DNA from: Phaseolus vulgaris
Taxonomy: Eukaryota; Streptophyta; Magnoliopsida; Fabales; Fabaceae
Length of the DNA stretch: 64,000 nucleotides
Assembly (NCBI RefSeq): GCF_000499845.2
Contig: NC_023749.2
Span: forward strand, 39,974,498-40,038,497
Direction of reading: 5' to 3'
Part shown: in pieces, positions 41,601 to 53,279 of the stretch
Numbering within the stretch: the first letter of the stretch is position 1
How the letters are laid out: every line of letters starts with the position of its first letter
Program-made: the position numbers and the translations under genes
Notes under the pieces: model-generated
Seen by the model: the letters and a program-made list of their open reading frames with translations, nothing else
The model's database searches: none
Told to the model about the DNA's origin: nothing

Positions 41601-44600
41601 AGAATGAAAAATTGATATTGGTTGGGTTTGGACTTAGCTAAGTTTAGTGTGTTGGCTAGTTTTTGTGACTTGGTGGTGTGTGGGTTGAAAAACGAAAGTC
41701 ATGGTTTTTGTACCACCCTGGTAGTCAGAAGTGATGACGTGGCATCGAGCTATTATATAGGCGTGTTGAACGGGACACCTGGCTGGCAGAAGGGAAGGAA
41801 GTCGGGAGGCTCGTGTAGTCGCCAGTTATTAAGTTGGCGTGCCCTGATCTCTAGCATGCCTAAACCGGCGGTCACCGAGTTTGAGATGAAGTCGCCAGAT
41901 GCGAACCCAGACGACCCAGTGGTTAGAGATCGCCGAAACAAGGACATCGCCGAAGATGGAGGCAGATAGTCATTTCCTAGCTAGCCAGAGGATGAGGACG
42001 GGAGACAGCTTACTTGAACATACACGGTGAAGCAAGTAAAGTAGATCATGAAGGCGGCTGGCGAGACCACAGGGAAGGTGTGTACGAAGGCACCTGAACT
42101 CGCCACCCAGAAGAGATCACGCTCCAAGGCAACTATGCACTGAGTTGTGTCATGCATAAGTAACTTAGCCAAAAACCTGAAGAGTAAGAAGTGGCGCCCA
42201 AGTCAAGGATGCTCCAGATGGTGACACGTGTACAGCTGGATGCGAGCCACGTGTCCAGAAGTGTAACTGTCTGGAGAGAGAAAGTGCGCAGGTATATAAA
42301 GAGATTCTAACGAACTTCTGAGCTACGCACGTTTAGATTGCTTCTTTACGCTTGCGAGTTTTGAGTACGCGGAGAGAGAATTTTGCACGGTTGCTTAGAG
42401 TTCTTGAGCTTTCTCTTAGTATTTGGTGGTTCAGTCGCTGACTTGGGCGTCGGAGCGTGATCGGCCGCAGCGGCGCCGTTCTGTCTTTTGCAGGTTTTTG
42501 AGGTGGATCACAGTGAAGGACGGAGGCTAATACGGCGCAGAAGTCGATCCAGGTTTGACGAGGCAAGGCTCTTGCGTCCCGGTCAACAGGCAGGATCAGT
42601 TTTGCAAAACTGGCTGGACTCAATACTCACAAATGCCTCCAAATCGATGTGGGAGAAGTTTTGGAGCAAAAGGAATTGATCTTTACATGGTTGGTGCATG
42701 GCCAAGTTCCATGATTTTGGTGTTTTAGCTTGATTTTGTGACTTGGTGGTGTGTGGCGTGAAAAACGAAAATCTTGGTTTTGGAAAACTGGCTGGACTCA
42801 ATCCTCACAAATGACTCCAAAGTGATGTAGGAAAAGTTTGGGAGCAAAAGGAATTGATCTTGACATGGTTGGTGCATAGCCAAGTTCATGATTTTGGTGT
42901 TTTGGCTAGATTTTATGACTTGGTGGTGTGTGGGGTGAAAAACGAAAATCTTGGTTTTGGAAAACTGGCTGGACTCAAAACTCACAAATGCCTCCAAAGT
43001 GATGTGGGAGAAGTTTGGAAACAAGAAGAATTGATCTTGACATGGTTGGTGCATGGCCAAGTTCCATGATTTTGGTGTTTTGCTTGATTTTGTGACTTAG
43101 TGGTGTGTGGGGTGAAAAACAAAAATCTTGGTTTTGGAAAACTGGATGGACTGAATCCTCACAAATTCCTCCAAAGTGATGTGGGAGAAGTTTGGGAGCA
43201 AGAGGAATTGATCTTGACATGGTTGGTGCATGGCCAAGTTCCATGATTTTGGTGTTTTGCTTGATTTGTGACTTGGTGGTGTGTGGGGTGAAAAATGAAA
43301 ATCAAGGTTTTGGAAAACTGGCTGGACTCAATCCTCACAAATGCCTCCAAAGTGATGTGGGAAAAGTTTGGGAGCAAAAGGATTTGATCTTGACAAGGTT
43401 GGTGCATAGCCAAGTTCATGATTTTGGTGTTTTGGCTTGATTTTGTGGCTAGGTGGTGTATGAGGTGAAAAATGAAAATCTTGGTTTTGGAAAACTGGCT
43501 GGACTCAATCCTCACAAATGCCTCCAACGTGATGTGGGAAAATTTTGGGAGCAAAAGGAATTGATTTTGACATGGTTGGTGCATAGCCAAGTTCATGATT
43601 TTGGTGTTTTGGCTTGATTTTGTGACTTGGTGGTGTGTGGGGTGAAAAATGAAAATCTTGGTTTTGGAAAACTGGCTGGATTCAATCCTCACAAATGCCT
43701 CCCAAGTGATGTGGGAGAAGTTTGGGAGCAAAAGGAATTGATCTTGACATGGTTGGTGCATGGCCAAGTTCCATGATTTTGGTGGTTTGCTTGAGTTTGT
43801 TACTTGGTGGTGTGTGGGGTGAAAAACGAAAATCATGGTTTTGGAAAACTGGCTGGACTCAATCCTCACAAATGCCTCCAAAGTGATGTGGGAAAAGTTT
43901 GGGAGCAAAAGGAATTGATCTTGACATGGTTGGTGCATAGCCAAATTCATGATTTTGGTGTTTTGGCTTGCTTTTGTGGCTAAGTGGTGTATGGGGTGAA
44001 AGATGAAAATCTTGGTTTTGGAGAACTGGCTCGACTCAATCCTCACAAATGCCACCAAAGTGATGTGGGAAAATTTTGGGAGCAAAAGGAATTGATTTTG
44101 ACATGGTTAGTGGATGGCCAAGTTCCATGATTTTGGTGTTTTGGCTTGATTTTGTGACTTGGTGGTCTGTGGGGGTAAAAAACGAAAATCTTGCTTTGGA
44201 AAAATGGCTGGACTCAATCCTCACAAATGCCTCCAAAGTGATGTGGGAAAAGTTTGGGAGCAAAAGGAATTGATCTTGACATGGTTGGTGCATAGCCAAT
44301 TTCATGATTTTGGTGTTTTAGCTTGATTTTGTGACTTGGTGGTGTATGGGGTGAAAACTGAAAATCTTGGTTTTGGAAAACTGGCTGGATTCAATCCTCA
44401 CAAAGGCCTCCAAAGTGATGTGTGAGAAGTTTGGGAGCAAAAGGAATTGATTTTGATATGGTTGGTGCATGGCCAAGTTCCATGATTTTGGTGTTTTGGC
44501 TTGATTTTGTGACTTGGTGGTGTGTGGAGTGAAAAACGAAAATCTTGGTTTGGAAAAATGGCTGGACTCAATCCTCACAAATGCCTCCAAAGTGATGTGG

Positions 44601-46773
44601 GAAAAGTTTGGGAGCAAAAGGAATTGATCTTGACATGGTTGGTGCATAGCCAATTTCATGATTTTGGTGTTTTGGCTTGATTTTGTGACTTGGTGGTGTG
44701 TGGGGTGAAAAATGAAAATCTTGGTTTTGGAAAACTGGCTGGATTCAATCCTCACAAAGGCCTCCAAAATGATGTGTGAGAAGTTTGGGAGCAAAAGGAA
44801 TTCATTTTGATATGGTTGGTGCATGGCCAAGTTCCATGATTTTGGTGTTTTGGCTTGATTTTGTGACTTGGTGATGTGTGGGGTGAAAAACGAAAATCTT
44901 GGTTTGGAAAAATGGCTGGACGCAATCCTCAAAAATGCCTCCAAACTGATGTGGGAAAAGTTTGGGAGCAAAAGGAATTGATCTTGACATAGTTGGTGGA
45001 TAGCCAAGTTCATGATTTTGGTGTTTTGGCTTGATTTTGTGACTTGGTGGTGTGTGGGGTGAAAAACGAAAATCATGGTTTTCGAAAACTGGGTGGAATC
45101 AATCCTCACAAATGCCTCCAAAGTGATGTGGGAGAAGTTTGGGAGCAAAAGGAATTGATTTTGATATGGTTGGTGCATGGCCAAGTTCCATGATTTTGGT
45201 GTTTTGGCTTGATTTTGTGACTTAGTGGTGTGTGGAATTGAAAAACGAAAATCTTGGTTTTGGAAAACTTGCTGGACTCAATCCTCACAAATTCCTCCAA
45301 AGTGATGTGGGAAAAGTTTGGGAGCAAAAGGAATTGATATTGATATGGTTGGTGCATGGCCAAGTTCCATGATTTTGGTGTTTTGGCTTGATTTTGTGAC
45401 ATGGTGGTGTGTGGGGTGAAAAACGAAAATCATGTTTTTGGAAAACTGGGTGGAATCAATCCTCACAAATGCCTACAAAGTGATGTGGGAGAAGTTTGGG
45501 AGCAAAAGGAATTGATTTTGATATGGTTGATGCATGGCCAAGTTCCATGATTTTGGTGTTTTGGCTTGATTTTGTGACTTAGTGGTGTGTGGGATTGAAA
45601 AACGAAAATCTTGGTTTTGGAAAACTTGCTGGACTCAATCCTCACAAATGCCTCCAAAGTGATGTGGGAAAAGTTTGGGAGCAAAAGGAATTGATTTTGA
45701 TATGGTTGGTGCATGGCCAACTTCCATGATTTTGGTGTTTTGGCTTGATTTTGTGACTTGGTGGTGTGTGGGGTGCAAAACGAAAATCTTGCTTTGGAAA
45801 AATGGCTGGACTCAATCCTCACAAATGCCTCCAAACTGATGTGGGAAAAGTTTGGGAGCAAAAGGAATTGATCTTGACATAGTTGGTGGATAGCCAAGTT
45901 CGTGATTTTGGTGTTTTGGCTTGATTATGTGACTTGGTGGTGTGTGGGGTGAAAAACGAAAATCATGGTTTTGGAAAACTGGGTGAAATCAATCCTCAGA
46001 AATGCCTCCAAAGTGATGTGGGAGAAGTTTGGGAGCAAAAGGAATTGATTTTGATATGGTTGGTGCATGGCCAAGTTCCATGATTTTGGTCTTTTGGCTT
46101 GATTTTGTGAGTTAGTGGTGTGTGGGGTGAAAAACGAAAATCTTGGTTTTGGAAAACTTGCTGGACTCAATCCTCACAAATGCCTCCAAAGTGATGTGGG
46201 AAAAGTTTGGGAGCAAAAGGAATTGATCTTGACATAGTTGGTGCATAGCGAAGTTCATGATTTTGGTGTTTTGGCTTGATTTTGTGACTTGGTGGTGTGT
46301 GGGGTGAAAAACGAAAATCATGGTTTTGGAAAACTGGCTGGAATCAATCCTCACAAATGCTTCCAAAGTGATGTGGGAGAAGTTTGGGAGCAAAAGGAAT
46401 TGATTTTGATATGGTTGGTGCGTGGCCAAGTTCCATGATTTCGGTGTTTTGGCTTGATTTTGTGACTTAGTGGTGTGTGGGGTGAAAAACGAAAATGTTG
46501 GTTTTGGAAAACTGGCTGGACTCAATCGTCGCAAATGCCTCCAAAGTGATGTGGGAAAAGTTTGGGAGCAGAAGGAATTGATCTTGACGTAGTTGGTGCA
46601 TAGCCAAGTTCATGATTTTGGTGTTTTGGCTTGATTTTGTGACTTGGTGGTGTGTGGGGTGAAAACCGAAAATCATGGTTTTGTAAAACTGGCTGGAATC
46701 AATCCTCACAAATGCCTCCATAGTGATGTGGGAGAAGTTTGGGAGCAAAAGGAATTGATCTTGACATGGTTGG
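41601..46773 (+). repeat. 177-bp tandem repeat array (about 24 units), probable rDNA spacer repeat
   Basis: Units recognised by TGGCTGGACTCAATCCTCAC start at 42611, 42789, 42966, 43143, 43319, 43496 and so on to 46690: 23 intervals averaging 177 bp, with a part unit before the solo LTR at 41709. Neighbouring units tend to alternate between two versions (GCATAGCCAAGTTCATG and GCATGGCCAAGTTCCATG), suggesting an older dimer period near 354 bp. Because 177 is 59 codons, long minus-strand frames run through the array; I treat these as by-products. Mung bean rDNA spacers are known to hold repeats of about 175 bp. The Chr2 LTR ends the array. Confidence 0.93.
41709..42598 (+). mobile_element. Tat-family solo LTR in the tandem array (890 bp, TSD GTTTT)
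   Basis: Begins TGTACCACCCTGG and ends GGCAGGATCA. GTTTT at 41704-41708 is repeated at 42599-42603. TATA element TATATAAA at 42293-42300 and G-box cores (GACACGTGTAC, GCCACGTGTCC) upstream. Opposite orientation to the TatB elements. Confidence 0.95.
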
Positions 46774-47568
46774 TGATGGAGGAGGGCCAAGCACAACCTC
46801 GCATGAAAGGCTATACTCCAAGTCAAGAGCGTCTAGACCCAAGCCAAGCATCTAAGACCAAGCTAGGAGCGTATAATACCAAGCTAGGAGTGTCTAAAAT
46901 CAAGCTAGGAGCGTCTAAGACCAAACTAGGAGCGTCTAAGATCGACCTAGGAGCGTCTAAGATCAAGCTTGGAGCGTCTAAGACAAGAAGACTTTGATCA
47001 AGCTATGAATGGGAGAATCACATATTGGTACATGTTCCGTGAAGGCCCATCAAGTGTAGCCTAGTTTTAATTGGGGTGTAAATAGCATAGCCATGTGGAC
47101 AAATGTTTATTTTTTTGCACATTAGAATTAAGGAGGAGTTAACCTTGATTAGCTAAAGGTTTCTAGAAGCTTTCACTAATCAAGTTCGGCCATGTGCACC
47201 CATATGCCATGTGCCTCCATGTGCCACTTCATTACATTTCATTTGGGTTACTTTTGTGTAGCATTTAGGTCATCAAATCTTGTCCTCTTTAGCCTATAAA
47301 AAGAGGAGCCTACACCTTGTATTATCAAGATTAAATTGAGTAATGTTATGCTTCCCATTTAGTGCCATACTTTGCTCCTTGCCTAGCTTCTAGGTTTTAA
47401 TCTTCATTTCACCACCTTCAAAGGGGATGGCCGAACCTCCCCATTTCCACACTCTTCATGCACCTTCAAGGTCACCACACCTCTTAGGAGGACCTTGTTC
47501 ATCTCTTCCATTAAGCTTTCGCACCATCTTCCACAAACATCCAAGAAGAGCTCATAGGAAATCCATCA
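46774..47568 (+). repeat. Chr2 5' LTR (795 bp)
   Basis: Starts TGATGGAGGAGGGCC inside a 177-bp unit and ends ATCCATCA before a primer site. TATA element CTATAAAAAG near 47297. It has an expanded U3 minisatellite (next entry) and the remnant ending YMFREGPSSVA in the frame of the LTR tail. Confidence 0.9.
46867..46992 (+). repeat. 21-bp minisatellite in Chr2 U3 (six units)
   Basis: Units of GAGCGTCTAAGACCAAACTAG type recur every 21 bases (about 46867, 46888, 46909, 46930, 46951, 46972). In one frame it reads LGASKTK heptapeptides; in the frame used by Chr1 it contains TAG codons, so this copy is probably not coding. Confidence 0.9.
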
Positions 47569-47570
47569 TT

Positions 47571-47583
47571 TGGTATCATGAGC
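47571..47583 (+). other. Chr2 primer binding site, variant
   Basis: TGGTATCATGAGC two bases after the LTR end. Confidence 0.8.
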
Positions 47584-47995
47584 TCATCTTGCTTCCATAT
47601 TGTCTTGTTGTTTTAATTTTCGTTTTGAATTGGTGTGCTGTTTGAAATTTCCAATCTGTGCATCTTGTTCAATTGTTCTTGAGCAATCTTTGTGCAATTT
47701 TTTGGTAGGATTCCATAGAGTTTGTGTTGCTGTTTTATTTTAGGTATTTGAGTCCTTATTGCAATTTTATTTGTGCATTTTGTATTCATTTCAGTCTTTT
47801 AATTTCTGAATCTATATGTGTTTTGTCTAGTCATGTTCTTCCAAAATGTCATCAAATCATAGTAGTACTTTGTTTGGCTTATTTGTTTCTTGTTTTTGGT
47901 ATAAATGCTTGATCTAAATCTGCTGTGTTTTTATCCTTTGGTGCTTTTTATTTTTAGCTTGAGTTCATATTTGTGTTTAGTTCTACACAAATTCC
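47584..47995 (+). mobile_element. Chr2 untranslated leader (first part)
   Basis: Colinear with Chr1 24928-25420. Ends at CTACACAAATTCC, where TatB2 sequence begins. No gene. Confidence 0.82.
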
Positions 47996-48366
47996 GTGAA
48001 CGGCGCGAGGGCGTTGAGGTCTTTTAAACGTTGCTGGTGCCTCCGATCGCCGAAAGACGATGAGGACTTTTAACTTTAACTGATGCCGCCAATCGTCGAA
48101 AAGCGATGGGGACTTAAAAACTTTTTAGAAAGCATGCAACATAACTTCAAACTCGCGTTAAATCACATTCGAGTGACAAGGTCTTTTTTTCAAAACTTTC
48201 GTAACAACAACAAGCATGCAATCTAAAACACTTTAAACTTCGAAAACTCTTCTTTATTGGGTGGCCTCATTAAAAACCCTCCTTAGGGAAAAGAGAGTGC
48301 CCCCTTCAAACTGTTTTAACAGAAAGCTTGTAAAACTCTTCGTGTTTGTTTTTACTTACAAAGCTT
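47996..48366. repeat. TatB2 spacer with two hairpin units
   Basis: GGTGCCTCCGATCGCCGAAA … GATGAGGACTTTT and a related unit (48025-48115), followed by the conserved CCCTCCTTAGGG block near 48280. No gene. Confidence 0.7.
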
Positions 48367-49842
48367 TTAACTGTAATATAACTTGAGATGCGTGGCGTTC
48401 CAAGTGCGAGGAATTGCCCCTCCTTCCAATGTTTCTAAGCGGTAGGCGCCGTTCCCGACCACCTCGGTTATCCTGAACGGTCCCGTCCACTTAGGCGACA
48501 ACTTGTTCTCCATCTCGTACTGGTGGGCCTTCCTCATCACCAGGTCGCCTTCTTTAAACTTCCTTGGCATCACCTTCGAGTTATACCTTCGTTCAATCCT
48601 TCTCTTCACTGCCTCAGCCTTTACTCTCGCCTCCTCCCTGACCTCATCCAGCAAATCCAAATTCAGCCTTCTTTCCTCGTTCGAGTCTTCCGCTACAAAG
48701 TTCTGGAATCTCGGCGAGCTCTCCTGGATTTCTACTGGAATCATTGCGTCGCATCCATAGACCAAGCTAAACGGGGTCTCATGGGTTCCTGACTGCTCGG
48801 TGGTGTGGTACGCCCAAACTATACGGGGTACCTCCTCAGCCCACGATCCCTTGGCTTTCTCTAGTCTTCTTCTCTTCAAGCCTCTTAGCAATACCCGATT
48901 GGCTGACTCTACTTGGCCATTTGTCTGAGGGTGGTCGACGGATGCAAACACTTGTTGAATTCCCACCTCTTCGCACAGCTTCTTCAACAGGTGACTTGCA
49001 AATTGAGTCCCGTTGTCTGACACCAGGCGCTTAGGCACACCAAACCGGCACACGATGTTCTTCCATACAAAACTCTCGATCTTGTGCGTGGTGATTTGGG
49101 CCACTGGTTCTGCTTCGATCGACTTGGTGAAATATTCAATCGCCACCACCAAGTACTTCATCTGCCTGATCGCCAATGGGAAAGGTCCCAGAATGTCGAT
49201 CCCCCACGTATGAAACGGCCAAGGGCTGTAAATCGATTTCAACTCTTCGGGAGGCGCTTTGTGCCAATCGGCGTGCTGCTGACATTGCTTGCAACACTGT
49301 GCATACTTTTTGCAATCCTCCCTCATTGTTGGCCAGTAGTACCCTGCACGGAGGGTTCTCGCGGCCAGAGCTCGACCCCCGACGTGACTTCCGCATATCC
49401 CTTCGTGGAGCTCGGCCATGATTCTTGTACATTTCTCTCCGTGCACACATTCCAGGAGTGGGTGTGTGAACCCAAACCTATACAACTCGCCATCAATCAT
49501 TGTGAACTTGCTAGAATTCTTCTTTATCTTCCTAGCCTCTGTCGGATCCAGCGGGAGAAAGCCATCTGCCAGGCATCGCTGGTACTGTGTTATCCACGTG
49601 TCTGGCTCAAGCGTAGCGCAGACCTGCGTCATGTTCACCCTCTCTCCCCGACATGCTCTTATTCTCGGCGATCTCAAGGTCTCCTGAGTCAAAGACCTGT
49701 GACTCCTCGTCGCTTTCTCCGTCGACCTGCTTATTTGAAAAACCAGGTGATCTGCTACAAATGCTCTAGGCGTCTTCAGAGTTTCTTGGATCGCAGTCCT
49801 CTGCCTACCCCCCTTGCCCGAACTGGCGAGCTTAGCTAGCAA
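48367..49842 (-). pseudogene. TatB2 integrase, complete and open (about 470 codons)
   Basis: An open frame starting in the end of the second RNase H (LAKLASSGKGG). It includes the integrase zinc-finger region (HVGGRALAARTLRAGYYWPT, YAQCCKQCQQHADWH), core D (GIDILGPF), D (SDNGTQF), E (NGQVESAN), PFSLVYGCDAMIPVE and the GPF/Y module to HLKLYYS. It is the least damaged integrase of the Tat copies here, but it lacks RT, gag and LTRs. Confidence 0.88.
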
Positions 49843-49848
49843 GTCAGC

Positions 49849-50429
49849 TCAGGCATTCTGCTCTCTGGGCACATGTACCACTTCGAAGGAGACAAAGGAA
49901 CTCTTTAACTCCTGCACATACTCTAGGTAAGCCGCCATTTGTGGATCCTTGGCCTGGAACTCGCCTGTTACTTGTCCCGTGACCAACAACGAGTCACTCT
50001 TAGCCATGAGCACCCTAGCTCCCATCTCCTTGGCCAGCAAGATTCCGGCGATCAGCGCCTCATATTCTGCTTGATTGTTGTTGGCTTTGAAGGCAAACCT
50101 CAGGGACTGCTCAATCAGCATGCCGTTGGGCCCTTCCAAGATGACTCCAGCACCGCTACCCTGCTGGTTCGACGATCCGTCCACCGAGATTACCCAACGG
50201 AAATCATCCCCCTCAACTCGCGCTGCTTCTGACGAGAGCTCGACAACGAAATCAGCGAAAATCTGCCCCTTGATCGGACCTCGGGGCTCATACTTGATAT
50301 CGAACTCCGACAGCTCCACCGCCCACTTCACCATCCTCCCAGCTACATCAGGCTTCTTCAGAACCTTCTGGATGGGCAAGTCGGTCATCACCAGTATTGT
50401 AAAACTGTGAAAATAGTGGCGCAACCTCC
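49849..50429 (-). pseudogene. TatB2 RNase H end and second RNase H
   Basis: From RRLRHYFHSFTILVMTDLP through VDGSSNQQGSGAG, NNNQAEYEAL and AKSDSLLVTGQ to EQNA, then TGA at 49849-49851 where TatB1 has CGA (NARADLL). The N-terminal codons of this open frame upstream of 50429 belong to Chr2 leader. Confidence 0.88.
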
Positions 50430-50902
50430 TGTTTTTTTTCAGATTTACAGAATCCCCTGTTTTGCATAACTTTGTGCTGGATGTTTTGTTTAGGAAAATT
50501 ATTTTCCCACATAAGAAAATTCTGATCCTCTGGATTTTGCAAGATTGAGGTGTTAGGGAAAAGACAAAAAAAAAATAGTTCAAAAAAATCAATAGAAAAA
50601 CAGTGTGCAATCCTGACGCTACAACTGGCGTAACTGAACACTGATTTTAGAAAATTTATTAAAAAAAATGGTGCGTGTGTTTGGATATAAATTTTCAGAA
50701 GCAAATTCTAAAAGGCCAGCTCAGCTTAAATCAGTGAAAATCACGCTCTCTAGACCACAACAATTATTTCAGTGGTGCTGTTTTTTATTTTGAAATCAAA
50801 TCTAGTGCTACTCTTTAGGTTCCATTTTGTGTGCCATCTTTTCTTGACTACCTTTTATTTGTTTGTCTATTTTCTTTGGAACTCTTTCTAGTTGTCACAT
50901 TT
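50430..50902 (+). mobile_element. Chr2 untranslated leader (second part)
   Basis: Colinear with Chr1 25450-26000 (CAGAATCCCCTGTTTTGCAT, CAGTGGTGCTGTTTTTTATT). Ends at GTTGTCACATTT; the rest of Chr2 is absent. No gene. Confidence 0.8.
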
Positions 50903-51869
50903 TGATATGAGTTGAATTGAACATAGACACCTTAAAAGTCTTGAAAACAACATTATAGGAGAAGGATAACAACAATTTACAGATCAAAGAGTGCTTAAAA
51001 CAAAGGAAACGAAATTAAGATCACAAAACAACAAGCTGAAAACAGAAATGGAATCAAGGAAGCTTAAGGAGTCATCAATGGAGTCATAGCCTTCCAAAAT
51101 GATGATCCAAACTCATTAAGAGTGCTATTTCCTTGTTCACAACCATGGCACAAGATGTAAAACGCAATTGAATACAGGAAAACACAAGAACCGAACATAA
51201 ATTGAAGAACAAGCTAAGAAACACAAAACCAAACGGTGAAAAGGATGAAGAACACTAAAACAAACCAAACTACCGATTGAAATTGCAAGAGATGAAAGAA
51301 TGAACACTTATTGGATGAAGCTTGCTGGATTTGAGAATTTGGAACTGCATCACGCAACTTGGAGTCTAGTTCCAAGATAAGTGAAAGGTTGCCACCACTT
51401 GAAGCTCTCCATTGGCACACAAGATAAGGCAAAGGAAGAAGGAGACAACAAAACTCACAATTTCTCTCTAAACTTGAGTATAGTTTCTCTACTTGTAATT
51501 TCCAATTCTGAAATTTACAAAGGCAAACACCATATTTATAGCCTAAGAGGTGCTGAAATGAGAAGCTAAATCAAATTCAAATTCCCTCATAAATGACACT
51601 AAAATGGCGCCAACTAGAGCATGAGGAAGGTGTGACTTCCTTCCTAGTTTTGGCACCTCCTATATGACACCTACACCCCCCTAACTCTCTCTACTACATT
51701 CACACCTATTTATTTAATATCCGCACCCTACTCTATACAATAGAAATAAGAAGAGTCATCTTTTGATACTCTTGTCCCAAAGCTCTTGCCATGCTCCTAG
51801 TGATTCGTTGGGCTTGGGCCCCTTGTTGGGCTTGGGCTTCATGGGCTTGGGCGTCCTCTACTTGGTTTC
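50903..51869 (-). mobile_element. Unclassified LTR-like sequence, probably minus strand
   Basis: No coding potential and no match to the other families here. On the minus strand it has a TATA element (GCTATAAATATGG, about 51532-51544). In + orientation it begins TGATATGAG, a possible LTR terminus, and ends where the TatB3 LTR starts. Probably an LTR fragment of another element; no TSD or primer site confirms it. Confidence 0.4.
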
Positions 51870-52690
51870 TGATCCTGCCTGTTGACCAGAACGTTGGAAC
51901 TTGCCTCGTGAAACTTGGATCGACGTGTGCACTGCTTCAACCTCCGTCCTCCGCCAAGATTCACCTTAAGAACCTGCAAAAGAACAGAGCGGCGCCGCTG
52001 CGGCCGATCGCACTCCAACGCCCAAGTCAGTGACCGAACCACCAAATACTAAGAGCAATAACACTTAAGAACTCTCAAGGAACCGTGCAATGTTCTCTCT
52101 CACAGTATGCTCAAGAACTCGCAAGCGTAAAGAGTATAATCTGAACGTGCGTACCTCAGAAGTTCGTTGGGGAACCCTTAAATACCTGGTTACATTCTCT
52201 CTCCTGGCAGTTACAGACCTGGACACGTGGCTCGCATCCAGTCGTACACGTGCCATCATCTGGAGCCTCCTTGACTTGGGCGCTGCTTCTGACTCTCTTT
52301 TTGGCTAAGTTACTTATGCATGGTACTGCCCAGTGCATAGCTAACTTGGGAGTGCAATCTCTACTGGAACTGGCGAGTTAGGGTGCCTTCGTATACCTTC
52401 CCTGTGGTCTCGCCGGCCGCCTTCATAATCTGCACCACCTTCATCTTTGGCGATGTGCTTGCTCTGGCGATCTCCAATCACTTGGTCGCCTGGGTTTACA
52501 TCTGGCGACTTCATCTTTAACCCGGTGATCGCAGGTTCTGGTATGCTGGAGATCGGAACATGTCAACTTAATAACTGGCGACTTCACGAGCCCCCCGACT
52601 TCCTCCCCTTCTGCCAACCTGGCGCCTTGTCAACACGCCTATACTGTAGCTGGATGCCACATCATCACTTCCGACTGCCAGGGCGGTACA
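51870..52690 (-). repeat. TatB3 3' LTR (821 bp)
   Basis: In + orientation starts TGATCCTGCCTGTTGACC and ends GGGCGGTACA; GACTGGGGGGCTTG (minus, 52704-52691) is the adjoining polypurine tract. Confidence 0.92.
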
Positions 52691-52704
52691 CAAGCCCCCC
52701 AGTC

Positions 52705-53279
52705 TTAAGCGAAGACTTGTCTAGCGAAAAGACTAAAAGAGTCACGTCATCTACGTGGCACTGGCGCAGAATTCCAAGCGGTTGCACTTTCTTCTCCTCT
52801 GACGCTCCACCAAACATTCCCCATCGTTCGACACGTGGCTTCATCAACGGTTACCTTCAGTTAACGTTTGCGCTTCCCAAACCCATTTCGAAAAACCCTT
52901 AAACCCATTTTCGCTCCACTGTTCCATCACTTTTCTTCGTATCCTCAAACGCTCAAACTCTCTTCTGTAAAAAAGCTCTCAGCGTTCTTCAACATTCTGA
53001 ATCACCAACATTCTTCATCGCCTTCCTGATTATAAAAAGGTACTTCCTTTCCTTCTTTTGCTGGTTTTTCCTGCATTTTAACCGATTCGCATCATCCTTT
53101 AACTGCCTGGTGCATACGTTGTGGGTTGTTTTTGCGATTTCTCCTTCTTCGTAACTTAGGGCTCTGTCAACGTCACAACGAACCTACGTTCATTCGTTTT
53201 TCACCTTTCTTCCATGATCGAGTCAGCCTCTGTGAACCCTAATCATTTTTCCTTTTCTTCTTCCTTTGCAGCTTCAACA
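52705..53279 (+). promoter_or_regulatory. Promoter and 5' UTR (with intron) of the TatB3 antisense gene
   Basis: Telo-box-like AAAACCCTTAAACCC near 52892-52906 and CGACACGTGG near 52825, at positions like those in TatB1. The 5'UTR intron is 53040-53271 (AAAAAG|GTAC donor, TTTGCAG acceptor, 232 bp), nine bases before the ATG. Confidence 0.6.

Larger units (their letters stand above)
47996..50429 (-). mobile_element. TatB2: 2.4-kb Tat fragment without LTRs, lodged in the Chr2 leader
   Basis: Starts within the hairpin-repeat spacer (GCGCGAGGGCGTTGAGG) and ends within RNase H (RRLRHYFHSF). There are no LTRs or TSDs, and Chr2 leader flanks both sides with a small loss (about 60 bp). This looks like a fragment copied or captured during break repair, not a transposition. 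Confidence 0.85.

Noticed and set aside
43159..45184. Minus-strand frames of 308 and 288 codons that look like a repeat protein (…HQPCQDQFLLLPNFSHI…)
   Set aside because: They are the reverse of the 177-bp tandem repeat; the unit is a multiple of three, so open frames follow automatically. No promoter, start context or domain supports a gene.
41601..46773. Array as a centromeric satellite
   Set aside because: Unit size would fit, but the adjacent 25S 3' end makes an rDNA spacer origin more likely, and there is no evidence of centromere function in the sequence.
41601..46773. CRISPR-like array
   Set aside because: Direct 177-bp tandem units without unique spacers, in a plant genome context; no cas genes.
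46644..46997. LGASKTK heptapeptide frame in Chr2
   Set aside because: It starts inside the satellite and uses a frame other than the one conserved in Chr1; listed as DNA minisatellite only.
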